Source: UBA3951 sp050952125 | GTDB lineage: Bacteria > Bacillota > Sulfobacillia > Fermentithermobacillales > Fermentithermobacillaceae | DNA: 64,000 nt | Assembly: GCA_050952125.1 (NCBI GenBank) | Contig: JBMNKK010000003.1 | Location: 682,001-746,000 of the forward strand | Direction: 5' to 3' | Shown: positions 17,056-25,269 of the stretch, one piece after another | Position numbering within the stretch: position 1 is the first letter of the stretch | Layout: each line of letters begins with the position of its first letter | The notes under the pieces: generated by a model | What the model was told of the DNA's origin: nothing | Databases searched by the model: none | Seen by the model: only the letters and a program-made list of their open reading frames with translations | Program-made: the position numbers and the translations under genes

Positions 17056-17837
17056 GGGCCAATCGCCTCCTCCAAGAGCCTGGCAAGGCGCAGAGCGAGC
17101 TCTCGCGGCTCGCCGTCCCACACCTCTCTCGTTTCTTCCCGCTTGGGTGGAAATATCTTCTCAACTCGTGTTGCCGACCCCGCCAGCCCATAGTACGTCC
17201 TCTCGGCAGGCGGCAGGTCTATTGCCTTCTTCAGGAGAACGGGCCGGCCGCCAACCTCCTTCTTTTTTCTAAGCGACGGCAAACGAGGTTGGTTTACAGC
17301 CTGCGTAACAGTCACAAGGCACGGAAGCGAAACTGACTGCGTGAGGAGCCTGTCGCCGAGGTCCGCCGTGACGGTGATAGAGCGATCACTCGCCTCCTCA
17401 AAGGCGCTCACATAGGACACGTGGGGGATGCCGAGGAACTCAGCCACCCCCGGTCCGACCTGCGCGGTATCGCCGTCCGTGCTCTGCATTCCTGCGATTA
17501 TCAGGTCGTACTCCAGCGTCCTCAAGACTTGGCTCAAGGCAAAGGCGGTTGCCAACGTATCGGCGCCCGCGAACGCTCTGTCGGTGAGGAGGAAGCCCGC
17601 ATCGGCTCCCATCCAGTACGCCTCCTGGATGACGGATTCAGCCTGGGGCGGTCCCATACTGACAACGGTCACGCGGCCTCCCAAGTGCTCCTTCAGAGTA
17701 AGGGCCGCCTCAAGAGCGTGGAGATCGTACGGATTGGTCTTGGCAGGTACTCCTTCCCTCTTGAGAGTGCCCCTTTCGGGATCGATGCCGACAGCCGACG
17801 TTCCCGGCACCTGCTTCACCAAGACAACTACGTTCAA
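17052..17837 (-). CDS. etfB: Electron transfer flavoprotein beta subunit
   Basis: A 261-residue EtfB beginning NVVVLVKQVPG. The NPYDLHALEAAL segment, the DRAFAGADTLATAFAL segment and GMQSTDGDTAQVGPGVAE resemble bifurcating Etfs (for example in Clostridium) more than the plain respiratory type; this is inference from motif memory. The TTG start at 17837 is chosen because GGGAGAGGG precedes it, the resulting length matches the family, and a good promoter lies about 50 bp upstream. An ATG at 17891 would give an atypical 18-residue extension starting at the -10 box. It is first in etfB-etfA-glcD. Confidence 0.9.
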   Translation of the reverse strand: MNVVVLVKQVPGTSAVGIDPERGTLKREGVPAKTNPYDLHALEAALTLKEHLGGRVTVVSMGPPQAESVIQEAYWMGADAGFLLTDRAFAGADTLATAFALSQVLRTLEYDLIIAGMQSTDGDTAQVGPGVAEFLGIPHVSYVSAFEEASDRSITVTADLGDRLLTQSVSLPCLVTVTQAVNQPRLPSLRKKKEVGGRPVLLKKAIDLPPAERTYYGLAGSATRVEKIFPPKREETREVWDGEPRELALRLARLLEEAIGP

Positions 17838-17886
17838 TGGCCTACCCTCTCCCAAAGCGGGCAAAGCCCGATTGTCTCTCGCTCTC

Positions 17887-17915
17887 ATCATAACGAGTTA
17901 CGCGTCATGCTACAA
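17887..17915 (-). promoter_or_regulatory. Sigma-A-type promoter for etfB-etfA-glcD
   Basis: On the minus strand, TTGTAG and TATGAT are separated by exactly 17 bases (4/6 and 5/6 matches to consensus). Predicted transcription starts near 17880, which supports the TTG start of etfB at 17837. Confidence 0.6.
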
Positions 17916-17966
17916 TCAGGTAGCTGACGGGTCGCGGGACAAGATGCAGAAAGGCAGGGCGATGGC

Positions 17967-18578
17967 GTGCTGGGGTACATCCGCAGGAGGTTGGTCAAAT
18001 CTACTCTAGCTAAGGAAGACTTCGAGAAGGTTTACGCCTTGCTCGACTTCCCTGCCTTAGGAGGTGAGATCCTGACTTCTCCCGACTGCGGGGAGCTCTG
18101 CGGGAGGATCTGCTGCCAGGAGTATGAACCCGGTGTAGGCATGTACCTACTGCCGGGAGAGGAAGTTATGTTTACCGGCAGAGAACCTTGGCTCAAGTGG
18201 AGCTACAGGTCCGCTAAGCGCCACGATTTCCCCCGGAGTTGGAAGGGACTTGTGCCCTTCGCCATGTGTCAGGGTACATGTCCTAGGGAAAAGCGCCCCA
18301 TCCAGTGCAGGACGTTCCCACTTATGCCCTATCTGAATACCGACGGCGAGCTCTCGGTGGAACTGGACACGCTCACAGGAACCCTGGTGTGCCCCTTGGT
18401 GAGGGAACCGGACCGCTTTCCTCTCAACCCTGAGTTTAGGCGAAGAGCACTGAGCGCCTGGTCGATCTTGGTTAGAGACCCATTGATCCGCGAGGACGTT
18501 GCACAGCAGTCGCGAAAGCTTGACGAGGACAGAAAGCTTCCGTGGCAATCGCTGCTCAAGAGGACAAAGCCACGTTGA
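17967..18578 (+). CDS. Cysteine-cluster protein of unknown function
   Basis: A 203-residue soluble protein that I cannot assign to a named family with confidence. The Cys residues group as CGELCGRICC near residue 42, CQGTCPREKRPIQC near 100-114, and a lone CPL near 141. This recalls YkgJ-type metal-binding cysteine clusters, in which 8 Cys bind Zn or an FeS cluster. The first cluster is followed by the turn GMYLLPGEE. It starts at GTG with AAAGG upstream. It sits between the divergent etf operon and the FMN-riboswitch/ribU gene, with the ribU promoter overlapping its stop codon. Confidence 0.6.
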   Translation: MLGYIRRRLVKSTLAKEDFEKVYALLDFPALGGEILTSPDCGELCGRICCQEYEPGVGMYLLPGEEVMFTGREPWLKWSYRSAKRHDFPRSWKGLVPFAMCQGTCPREKRPIQCRTFPLMPYLNTDGELSVELDTLTGTLVCPLVREPDRFPLNPEFRRRALSAWSILVRDPLIREDVAQQSRKLDEDRKLPWQSLLKRTKPR

Positions 18579-18603
18579 CCGGCAAATGCCCCTTTGCTAA
18601 AGT
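18575..18603 (+). promoter_or_regulatory. Promoter for the FMN riboswitch-ribU transcript
   Basis: TTGACC and TAAAGT separated by 17 bases (5/6 and 4/6 consensus matches). The predicted start, near 18610, falls just before the riboswitch. It overlaps the stop codon of the preceding gene. Confidence 0.6.
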
Positions 18604-18617
18604 ATTTAGTTGGAGAG

Positions 18618-18745
18618 GATCTTCGGGGCATGGTGAGCGGCCCAAAGGCCGCAAATCCTGACCGGCGGTATAGCCCGCGACTCGCTTATGCGACTGACTC
18701 GGTGAAATTCCGAGGCCGACGGTACAGTCCGGATGGTAGAAGATC
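18618..18745 (+). ncRNA. FMN riboswitch (RFN element)
   Basis: The outer stem GATCTTC / GAAGATC closes a multi-branched aptamer with the conserved words CTTCGGGGCA, CCTGACCGGCGGT, AGCCCGCGA, CGGTGAAATTCCGAGGCCGA, CGGTACAGTCCGGATGG. These match the RFN consensus almost base for base. It should repress the downstream riboflavin transporter gene when FMN is plentiful. Confidence 0.96.
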
Positions 18746-18774
18746 ATGTTGAGCAGCAAAGCTCCCCCCGGGGG

Positions 18775-18800
18775 TCCCCCTCTAAATCCATTGAGGGGGA
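18775..18800 (+). promoter_or_regulatory. Ribosome-site sequestering hairpin of the FMN riboswitch
   Basis: TCCCCCTC pairs perfectly with GAGGGGGA, which is the Shine-Dalgarno sequence of ribU. An adjacent CCCCCC/GGGGG run offers a competing pairing. No terminator T-run is present, so control is predicted to be translational. Confidence 0.7.
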
Positions 18801-18806
18801 ATTGAG

Positions 18807-19337
18807 ATGAATCGCAAGACGCTTCCGTTGGTAGGTATCCTCGCAGCAATGTCCCTGTGCCTCGAGTTGGCTGTCCATTTTCCCGTGCTTTCGGCGGCTC
18901 CGTACCTCCTGTACTCGCCGGGAGACCTTCCGATCCTCATAGCAGCGATCGTAGTAAGCCCGGCGGCCGGCGTAGCAGCAGCTTTTGCCAACGCAACGCT
19001 GTTCGTCATGCTCACCGGCCAAGGCGGTCCGTGGGGTGCGCTCATGCACTTCATCGCTTCAGGCGGAATGGCGTTCGTAGTGGGCTGGCTCTACTCCAAG
19101 TCCAAGAGACTTGATGCATCGCTCTTCGCGGGAGTACTCACCCGTATCGCGCTGATGGTGCCTTTGAACCTTCTCGTTACGCCTCTGTACACGGGAATGA
19201 CTGCGAAGCAGGTGATGCAGCTCATCGTGCCGGTGATCATCCCGTTCAATGTGATCCACGGCGGTCTGAACTCGGTACTGGCTTTCGTGCTGTTCGCGGC
19301 GGCACCCAACGTGTTCAAACTCAAGGGCACGCGGTAG
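18807..19337 (+). CDS. ribU: Riboflavin ECF transporter substrate-binding subunit
   Basis: A 176-residue membrane protein with five to six helices, of the S-component type of energy-coupling factor transporters. The FMN riboswitch in front, together with the sequence pattern, supports riboflavin as substrate. It needs the shared EcfA/A'/T module, which is not in this window. GAGGGGGA seven bases before the ATG is its ribosome site and lies within the riboswitch's final hairpin. The next gene starts 73 bp on, and no terminator was seen between them, so readthrough into the wall-salvage operon is possible. Confidence 0.9.
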   Translation: MNRKTLPLVGILAAMSLCLELAVHFPVLSAAPYLLYSPGDLPILIAAIVVSPAAGVAAAFANATLFVMLTGQGGPWGALMHFIASGGMAFVVGWLYSKSKRLDASLFAGVLTRIALMVPLNLLVTPLYTGMTAKQVMQLIVPVIIPFNVIHGGLNSVLAFVLFAAAPNVFKLKGTR

Positions 19338-19410
19338 CTCGTACAATCTGCAGGAACACTCTTCCTCTACATCGAACTCGGTTGGGAAGTTACCCGTGGA
19401 GGTGGCAGTC

Positions 19411-20547
19411 TTGACCGGGTTCGATGTCCTTCTCCGCAAAGGGCTCTACCGGGATGCCAGGATAGGGCTTATCACCAACCACACCGGGCTCGACAGAAGC
19501 CTCAGGCAGAATTACGAAATCATGCTTGAACGCGGCTACAGGATGACGGCGCTGTTCTCGCCGGAACACGGGATCCGCGGCGAGGTGGCCGAGGGCGCTA
19601 CTGTCCAGACGTACACCGACGAACGCACCGGCATCCCGGTGTTCAGCCTGTACGGCAAACACAGGACTCCAACCTCCGAGATGCTCAGCGGTATCGACGT
19701 CCTCATATTCGACATCCAAGACATAGGCGCCCGTTACTATACGTATCCCTCAACCATGCTGAATTCCATGAAGACCGCCGCGGAAGAAAGAATCCCCTTC
19801 GTGGTCCTGGACAGGCCGAACCCCATTGGAGGCACGGGAGTGGAAGGGAACGTACCCCTTCCGGACAATCTTTCTTTCGTTTGCTATGCTCCAGTACCCA
19901 TACGCCACGGCCTCACCCTGGGAGAGATCGCCCTCCTGGAGGCCCGGAGGCTGAACCTTCCGGCCCCTGTGGTGATAAGGGCCGAAGGTTGGGAGCGCGA
20001 TAGGTACTACGATGAGGCTGATCTAGGTCCGTGGGTTCCCCTGTCACCCGCCGCTTCAAACCTGGACATGGCGCTCTTGTACCCCGGGACTTGCCTCCTC
20101 GAAGGCACCAATCTCTCTGAAGGAAGAGGGACGGCGGCACCGTTCCAGATGGTAGGCGCACCTTATGTCGATCCACATGCACTGGCGCGCGAGCTTGGCA
20201 AAGTCAACTTGAGGGGCGTCCTGATACGCCCCCTGTATTTCACCCCTTGGTACTGGAAGTATGTAGGCCAAGTGTGCGGAGGGGTTCAATTCCACATAGT
20301 CGACAGGAGAGCTTTACTCCCTGTTGAACTGGGCGTGAGGCTCCTCTTCGCGGCACGAGACCTCTTCCCCGAATTCTCCTTGAGAAACCACGAGGAAGGC
20401 GACAAAGACTATCTGGACTTGCTGGCAGGCGGCCCTGAACTCCGCGGCGCGCTGCTTAGCGGCGAGTCTCCAGACAGATTGCTTTCAGAATGGCGCGAGG
20501 AGGCATCTATGTTTGAGCGAACGCGCGAAGCCCACCTCCTTTACTGA
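19411..20547 (+). CDS. namZ: Exo-beta-N-acetylmuramidase, DUF1343 (NamZ type)
   Basis: A 378-residue DUF1343 protein (GH171), the family of Bacillus subtilis NamZ, which removes terminal MurNAc from peptidoglycan oligosaccharides. Motifs include LITNHTG, SPEHGIRG, YGKHRTP, DIQDIGARYYTYPSTM, DRPNP and EGTNLSEGRGT. No signal peptide is visible, so it probably works inside the cell, unlike the secreted Bacillus enzyme. The TTG at 19411 follows GGAGGTGG by five bases; the ORF can extend to GTG 19396. It heads a run of overlapping genes for wall-sugar salvage. Confidence 0.88.
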   Translation: MTGFDVLLRKGLYRDARIGLITNHTGLDRSLRQNYEIMLERGYRMTALFSPEHGIRGEVAEGATVQTYTDERTGIPVFSLYGKHRTPTSEMLSGIDVLIFDIQDIGARYYTYPSTMLNSMKTAAEERIPFVVLDRPNPIGGTGVEGNVPLPDNLSFVCYAPVPIRHGLTLGEIALLEARRLNLPAPVVIRAEGWERDRYYDEADLGPWVPLSPAASNLDMALLYPGTCLLEGTNLSEGRGTAAPFQMVGAPYVDPHALARELGKVNLRGVLIRPLYFTPWYWKYVGQVCGGVQFHIVDRRALLPVELGVRLLFAARDLFPEFSLRNHEEGDKDYLDLLAGGPELRGALLSGESPDRLLSEWREEASMFERTREAHLLY

Positions 20548-21493
20548 AAGCCCGCTTGAGCGGCTCGCCGGGTGGCTTCTTTTCCTGGGCATTGACGGAG
20601 GAGGGACGGGCACGGAGGCCTCTGTCATGAACACCGGCGGCGAGGTCCTGGGGCGGGGCCGCGGAGGCCCGTCCAACATCAACTACGTCTCGGAAAGAGT
20701 CTTTGCGGAGTCGCTGGCAAAAGCCGTGTCAGAGGCACTCGAAGAGGCGGGAATATCAATAGACGAGGTAGCGGGAGCCTGTTTGGCTCTTGCCGGCGCG
20801 GGAGGCGACAACCCTGAAAAGATCCGCCACGCTGCCGCTACTGTTCTCGGCCCTTGTCCCTTCATCGTTGTCGAAGACACTTACGCCGCTTTGGCTGCGG
20901 CCCACGAAGGCAGCGATGGAATTGTCCTGATAGCCGGCACGGGATCGAACTGCCTTGGGGTGAAAGGCGGACGCTACGCTTCGGCAGGAGGGTACGGCGC
21001 GCTTTTGGGCGACGAAGGCAGTGCCTACAGCATAGCGCTGAAAGGAATGCGCGCGGCCCTAAGGTCGGAGGACGGGCGGGACGAAGCAACGGTGCTGACG
21101 AAGCTGCTGCTCGAGGGCACCGGAGTGAAGAAGGCTCGAGATTTCGTTCACCTCACGCTCAATCTGGATCGCCCGGGGATCGCTGCCCTGTCCAAGTACG
21201 TCTTTCAGGCAGCAGACGAATTCGGCGACGACCTAGCCCTCCAGATCCTCCAAGAGGAAGCGTATGCCCTTGCAGATATGGCCCGAGCCGTAGCGCGAAG
21301 GCTGAACCTGTCATCTCCGAAGGTCGCCGCTAGAGGAGGATGCTTCAAGAACGGCATCTACCTCTTCCAGCTCGAGCTGTGCCTTAGGGATACTCTCCCC
21401 GAGTCGACGCTCGTTCCCGCTCCAAGGCCTGCTTCTGAAGGTGCGGCTTTACTGACACAACAGCATTTCTTGAAAGGCACGGGATCAAGATGA
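20513..21493 (+). CDS. BadF/BadG-family sugar kinase (MurK/NagK type)
   Basis: A 326-residue ASKHA-fold kinase with the phosphate motif LGIDGGGTGTEASV, then GLALAGAGGD-like, EDTYAALAAAHEG and GTGSNCLG, and the adenosine motif ARGGCFKNG near the C-terminus. MurK of Clostridium acetobutylicum, a MurNAc/GlcNAc kinase, belongs here. Between namZ and murQ, this enzyme most likely phosphorylates MurNAc and/or GlcNAc at O6. The TTG start at 20513 lies inside namZ, with GAGGAGG nine bases upstream, giving a 35-bp overlap. Its stop overlaps the murQ-fusion start (ATGA). Confidence 0.85.
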   Translation: MSERAKPTSFTESPLERLAGWLLFLGIDGGGTGTEASVMNTGGEVLGRGRGGPSNINYVSERVFAESLAKAVSEALEEAGISIDEVAGACLALAGAGGDNPEKIRHAAATVLGPCPFIVVEDTYAALAAAHEGSDGIVLIAGTGSNCLGVKGGRYASAGGYGALLGDEGSAYSIALKGMRAALRSEDGRDEATVLTKLLLEGTGVKKARDFVHLTLNLDRPGIAALSKYVFQAADEFGDDLALQILQEEAYALADMARAVARRLNLSSPKVAARGGCFKNGIYLFQLELCLRDTLPESTLVPAPRPASEGAALLTQQHFLKGTGSR

Positions 21494-23610
21494 AGACGCC
21501 GAGCATCCCCAGAACCGAATGGACAAATCCCCTCACCAAAAACATAGACACGTGGTCTGCAGAGAAGATCGTTTCGGTGATGAATGCTGAGGACCACCGA
21601 GTGGCCTCAGCTGTGGCGACCGAGCTTCCAGCGATCGCCAAAGCAGCGGAGACGATGGCCAACGTTATTGCGGAGGGCGGCCGGGTTTTCTACGTGGGCG
21701 CGGGCACGAGCGGGAGAATCGCGGTGCTGGACGCCTCCGAATTGGAACCCACTTACGGGGCGATCGGCAAAAGGGTGATTGCGATAATGTCGGGTGGACG
21801 GGAAGCTTTCGCCACTGCCCTTGAGAACGCCGAAGACAGCTACGAAGGCGGCCAAAGCGAGATAGCAGCCGCGGAAGTGGGCTCTGAGGATCTGGTCATA
21901 GGCGTCGCCTCCTCCGGAAGAACTCCCTTCGTAGCGGGGGCTCTGGCCGAGGCAAGGAGGCGGGAAGCGAAGACTGTGGCGATAGTCGGCGATACGTCAG
22001 GAGCCGTAGCCAAGGACGCGGACATCGTCATCGCGCCCGACGTAGGGCCTGAGGTCGTCGCGGGCTCCACCAGGATGAAAAACGGGACCGCGCAAAAGCT
22101 CGTTCTCAACATGATCTCCACAGCGGCCATGATCATCGCGGGACGAACGTACTCCAATCTCATGGCGGGCACCAGTCCGAGGAACAAGAAACTCACGACG
22201 AGGGCACTCCGGATCCTCACAGAGGCCACCGGAAGGTGCTCCGAAGACGTTGAGCGCGCTTTCTCCGATGCTAACGGTGACATCGCCGTTGCTCTCATAA
22301 GCCTGACCTCCAACGCGAACACCGAAGAAGCCGCCGGTATACTGGCCGATTGCGGCGGGGCAATCCGTAAAGCGGTGCTGCAGGCGCAAGAGAGGTTCGG
22401 GGTATCGACTGCAAATGTTCCAGCCGTAAGCCGGTCAGGAGCGCCGCCGCTGACAGTGAGGCAGCCCGCCAGCGGCAAGCATGAGGACGCGGGCGCACCG
22501 TCGTTGGCCATTGGACAGGCGGAAGACGTCGGATTGGATGCGGCCCAAGTAGAAGTGGCGTTCAAAGCCGTAAGAGACGCTGTCGGCGACGGCGAGGGGC
22601 CCATTCCAGGTGCCGTTGCCGCGATCGTCCATAAGGGTGTGATGCTTGAGCCGAGGGCATACGGCTGGGCAATGCGCACGCCGCAGAGGATCCCGATGAC
22701 CCCCAACACCATCTTCGACTTGGCATCTCTCACCAAAGTCATGGCCACGCTCCCCTCAATCCTCAAGCTGTTGGAAAGGGGCCTCTTCCGGCTGGACGAC
22801 CCGATCGCCAAGTTTATCCCTGAATTCGGCACGGGCGGCAAAGAAGGCATCACCGTGAGGCATGTCCTTACGCACACTTCAGGGCTCCCCGCCCATGTAA
22901 GGTTCTATGAACAGGGATTGAGAGGAGAAGAGATTATCGAAGCCATATGTTCGCTGGCGATCCCGGAAGGAAAATCGCCCGGCGCCGAAGTGGTCTACAG
23001 CGACATCGGTTTCATCATGTTGGCGGAGCTGGTGAAGAGACTTACGGGACAGAGCGTGGACGAGTTCTCGTCTAGAGAGGTATTCTCCCCGCTCGGCATG
23101 AAAGACACCGGGTATCTGCCTAATCCGTCTCTTAACTACCGCATAGCAGCCACGGAGTTTCGAGCGGACCTCGGGCGCGTAATGTGGGGCGAGGTCCACG
23201 ACGAGAACGCCTTGAACCTTGGAGGCATTGCCGGACACGCAGGGCTTTTCAGCACGGTCTACGACGCGGCGAGGTACGCGATGATGTGGCTGGGCGGCGG
23301 TTCTTTCGGCGGGATGAGAGTGCTGAGCGAGGCGGCTGTAGCAGCGGCGATAGAAAGAGTGCAGGCATCCGGCGAGCCGCGAGGACTCGGGTGGCAGCTG
23401 CGTGCGGGACAATTCTCGCCCGGAGGAGACCTCATGTCACGGAGGTCGTTCGGGCACACGGGCTTCACCGGGACCAGCATCTGGTGCGACCCCGACACAA
23501 ATACCGCAGCAATCCTTCTCACCAATCGTGTCCACGCGGGGCGCGAGGGTAACGAGCATATCAGGCTGAGGGCAAAGTTCGCCAACGCGGTGGCAGCGTC
23601 GGTAATGTGA
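21490..23610 (+). CDS. murQ: MurNAc-6-phosphate etherase fused to a beta-lactamase-like (AmiE-like) hydrolase
   Basis: A 706-residue two-domain protein. Residues 1-300 are a complete MurQ, with GAGTSGR, LDASELEPTYG (Glu84), ENAEDSYEGG (Glu119), SGRTPFVAG and GSTRMKNGTAQKLVLN; it splits MurNAc-6-phosphate into GlcNAc-6-phosphate and D-lactate. Residues 300-345 are a linker. Residues 345-706 are a class-C beta-lactamase-like serine hydrolase with SLTK (Ser413, Lys416), a YSD second motif and HTG third motif, the family of B. subtilis YbbE/AmiE, which is encoded beside murQ and nagZ there. The fusion lacks a signal peptide, so the peptide-releasing hydrolase would act in the cytoplasm. Confidence 0.9.
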   Translation: MKTPSIPRTEWTNPLTKNIDTWSAEKIVSVMNAEDHRVASAVATELPAIAKAAETMANVIAEGGRVFYVGAGTSGRIAVLDASELEPTYGAIGKRVIAIMSGGREAFATALENAEDSYEGGQSEIAAAEVGSEDLVIGVASSGRTPFVAGALAEARRREAKTVAIVGDTSGAVAKDADIVIAPDVGPEVVAGSTRMKNGTAQKLVLNMISTAAMIIAGRTYSNLMAGTSPRNKKLTTRALRILTEATGRCSEDVERAFSDANGDIAVALISLTSNANTEEAAGILADCGGAIRKAVLQAQERFGVSTANVPAVSRSGAPPLTVRQPASGKHEDAGAPSLAIGQAEDVGLDAAQVEVAFKAVRDAVGDGEGPIPGAVAAIVHKGVMLEPRAYGWAMRTPQRIPMTPNTIFDLASLTKVMATLPSILKLLERGLFRLDDPIAKFIPEFGTGGKEGITVRHVLTHTSGLPAHVRFYEQGLRGEEIIEAICSLAIPEGKSPGAEVVYSDIGFIMLAELVKRLTGQSVDEFSSREVFSPLGMKDTGYLPNPSLNYRIAATEFRADLGRVMWGEVHDENALNLGGIAGHAGLFSTVYDAARYAMMWLGGGSFGGMRVLSEAAVAAAIERVQASGEPRGLGWQLRAGQFSPGGDLMSRRSFGHTGFTGTSIWCDPDTNTAAILLTNRVHAGREGNEHIRLRAKFANAVAASVM

Positions 23611-23642
23611 CGCCTTATGAGCGGAAGGAGGCCGGGTAGGCT

Positions 23643-25250
23643 ATGGGAGTATCTGTGCTTCCCAGGCTGGAAGACCTTTCCCTAGAGGAAAAGGCCGGCC
23701 AAGTTTTCATGGTAGGGTTCCCCGGAAGAGACCGGGACGGCGCGCGCACCGCGATCTGCGACCTTAAGGTAGGCGGAATCGCGTACTTCGCCCGCAACAC
23801 GGGGACAGTCCGTGAGACAGCGGCCCTTTCTGCAGAGCTGCAGGAGATGGCTGCAGGATCATCCGGCATACCGCTTCTCATCTCGGCCGACCAAGAAGGC
23901 GGCTTGGTTTCCCGGCTCACAGAGGGCCTCCCGCTGATGCCGGGGCCGATGTCTCTGGGAGCAGTGGGAGATCCGGACCTCGTTCGCGACGTGTCGCGCG
24001 CTATTGGAACACAGATAAGGGCAGCGGGCATCAACGTCAACTTGGCGCCGGTCCTGGACGTTAACGACAACCCGCAAAATCCCGTGATCGGGGTGCGGTC
24101 TTTCGGAAGCGACCCGGCCTTGGTGGAAAGGCTCGGCACCGCGGCAGTCCGCGGATACCTTGACGCGGGAGTCGCCCCGGTTGGCAAACACTTTCCGGGA
24201 CACGGCAATACATCTGTAGACTCCCACTTGGAACTGCCCGTCCTTCCTCACTCTATGGAACGGCTCGATAGGGTCGAACTGAGGCCGTTCAGGGCAGCTA
24301 TCCGTGCAGGCATACCTGCTATCATGACTGCCCACATAGTCTTTCACGCTGTTGACCCGGAAAGGCCGGCCACTCTGTCGGAACCGGTCTTGAACGGCCT
24401 CCTGCGGAGAAAGCTTGGGTTCGGCGGCGTCATCATGACCGACTGCCTAGAGATGAGCGCCGTGTCCAGGAACCCGGGGCCGGCAAGAGGAGCAATTCTG
24501 GCGCTCCTGGCAGGAGCAGACATGCTGCTCTTATCGCATACTGTGGAGTATCAGAGAGAGGCGTATTTCGGGCTGATCGAGGCGGTCCGGGCCGGTGAGG
24601 TGCCGCAAAGTCGCCTGGATGAAGCCGTCAAGCGTGTCTTGACACTGAAGAGAGCCCTTCGCATACCTAACGCCCTTCCGCCGGACGCCGCAGACGGAGC
24701 AGAACTGAGAGGTCTTTCGTCGGAGTCTCACCGAAGGTCGATAACGATCGTGAGGGACGAAGGGGACTCTCTCCCGCTCCGCCCATCCCGCGCGGTTGCC
24801 GTCGTCTCGGCGGTGAACGCGGCACCCCTGGTAGAGACCCTGGAGACGGCACGTATCAGAGTGTCCAGTTACGGGATGTATCAAAGCCCTGCGACCGGCG
24901 GCCCGCCCGGAGCTGGCAGCGCAGGAATACTTGACCCGGAGGACGCTATCGCCTCTGCCGCGGAAGGTCTGCCGCAGGTCGAAGCGCCTAATGGCAGTGA
25001 TACCGTGATTTTGCTCACCGACAACGCGTGGAAGGACTCAAAGCAGGCGGCAGTCGCCCAGTCTATCCTGAAAGACAGGCCCGACGCGATAGTGATCGCG
25101 CTGCGAGATCCCTATGACCTGCGGGTGCTGCCAGAGGCCAAGACGTTCATCTGCACGTACAGCCGCCGTCCGGAAGCCCTGCGCGCCGCGGCCGAGGTTC
25201 TCCTGGGCAAGGCGCGAGCAGAAGGAAGACTGCCGTTATCACTAGAGTGA
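23643..25250 (+). CDS. nagZ: Beta-N-acetylhexosaminidase, GH3 (NagZ)
   Basis: A 535-residue GH3 enzyme that removes GlcNAc from GlcNAc-MurNAc(-peptide) fragments. The NagZ-specific loop KHFPGHGNTSVDSH, near residues 182-195, holds the catalytic Asp/His pair, and GGVIMTDCLEMSAV holds the nucleophile Asp. A C-terminal domain of about 170 residues follows the barrel, as in the two-domain Bacillus enzyme, but no signal peptide is present, so it is predicted to be cytoplasmic. The ATG follows AAGGAGG by 11 bases. It is 32 bp after the murQ fusion and 19 bp before anmK. Confidence 0.92.
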   Translation: MGVSVLPRLEDLSLEEKAGQVFMVGFPGRDRDGARTAICDLKVGGIAYFARNTGTVRETAALSAELQEMAAGSSGIPLLISADQEGGLVSRLTEGLPLMPGPMSLGAVGDPDLVRDVSRAIGTQIRAAGINVNLAPVLDVNDNPQNPVIGVRSFGSDPALVERLGTAAVRGYLDAGVAPVGKHFPGHGNTSVDSHLELPVLPHSMERLDRVELRPFRAAIRAGIPAIMTAHIVFHAVDPERPATLSEPVLNGLLRRKLGFGGVIMTDCLEMSAVSRNPGPARGAILALLAGADMLLLSHTVEYQREAYFGLIEAVRAGEVPQSRLDEAVKRVLTLKRALRIPNALPPDAADGAELRGLSSESHRRSITIVRDEGDSLPLRPSRAVAVVSAVNAAPLVETLETARIRVSSYGMYQSPATGGPPGAGSAGILDPEDAIASAAEGLPQVEAPNGSDTVILLTDNAWKDSKQAAVAQSILKDRPDAIVIALRDPYDLRVLPEAKTFICTYSRRPEALRAAAEVLLGKARAEGRLPLSLE

Positions 25251-25269
25251 CCGTTTGGAGGAAAGACGC

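Noticed and set aside
21840..22877. 345-codon minus-strand ORF
   Set aside because: It lies fully antisense to the MurQ-AmiE-like fusion gene, whose two catalytic domains are intact.
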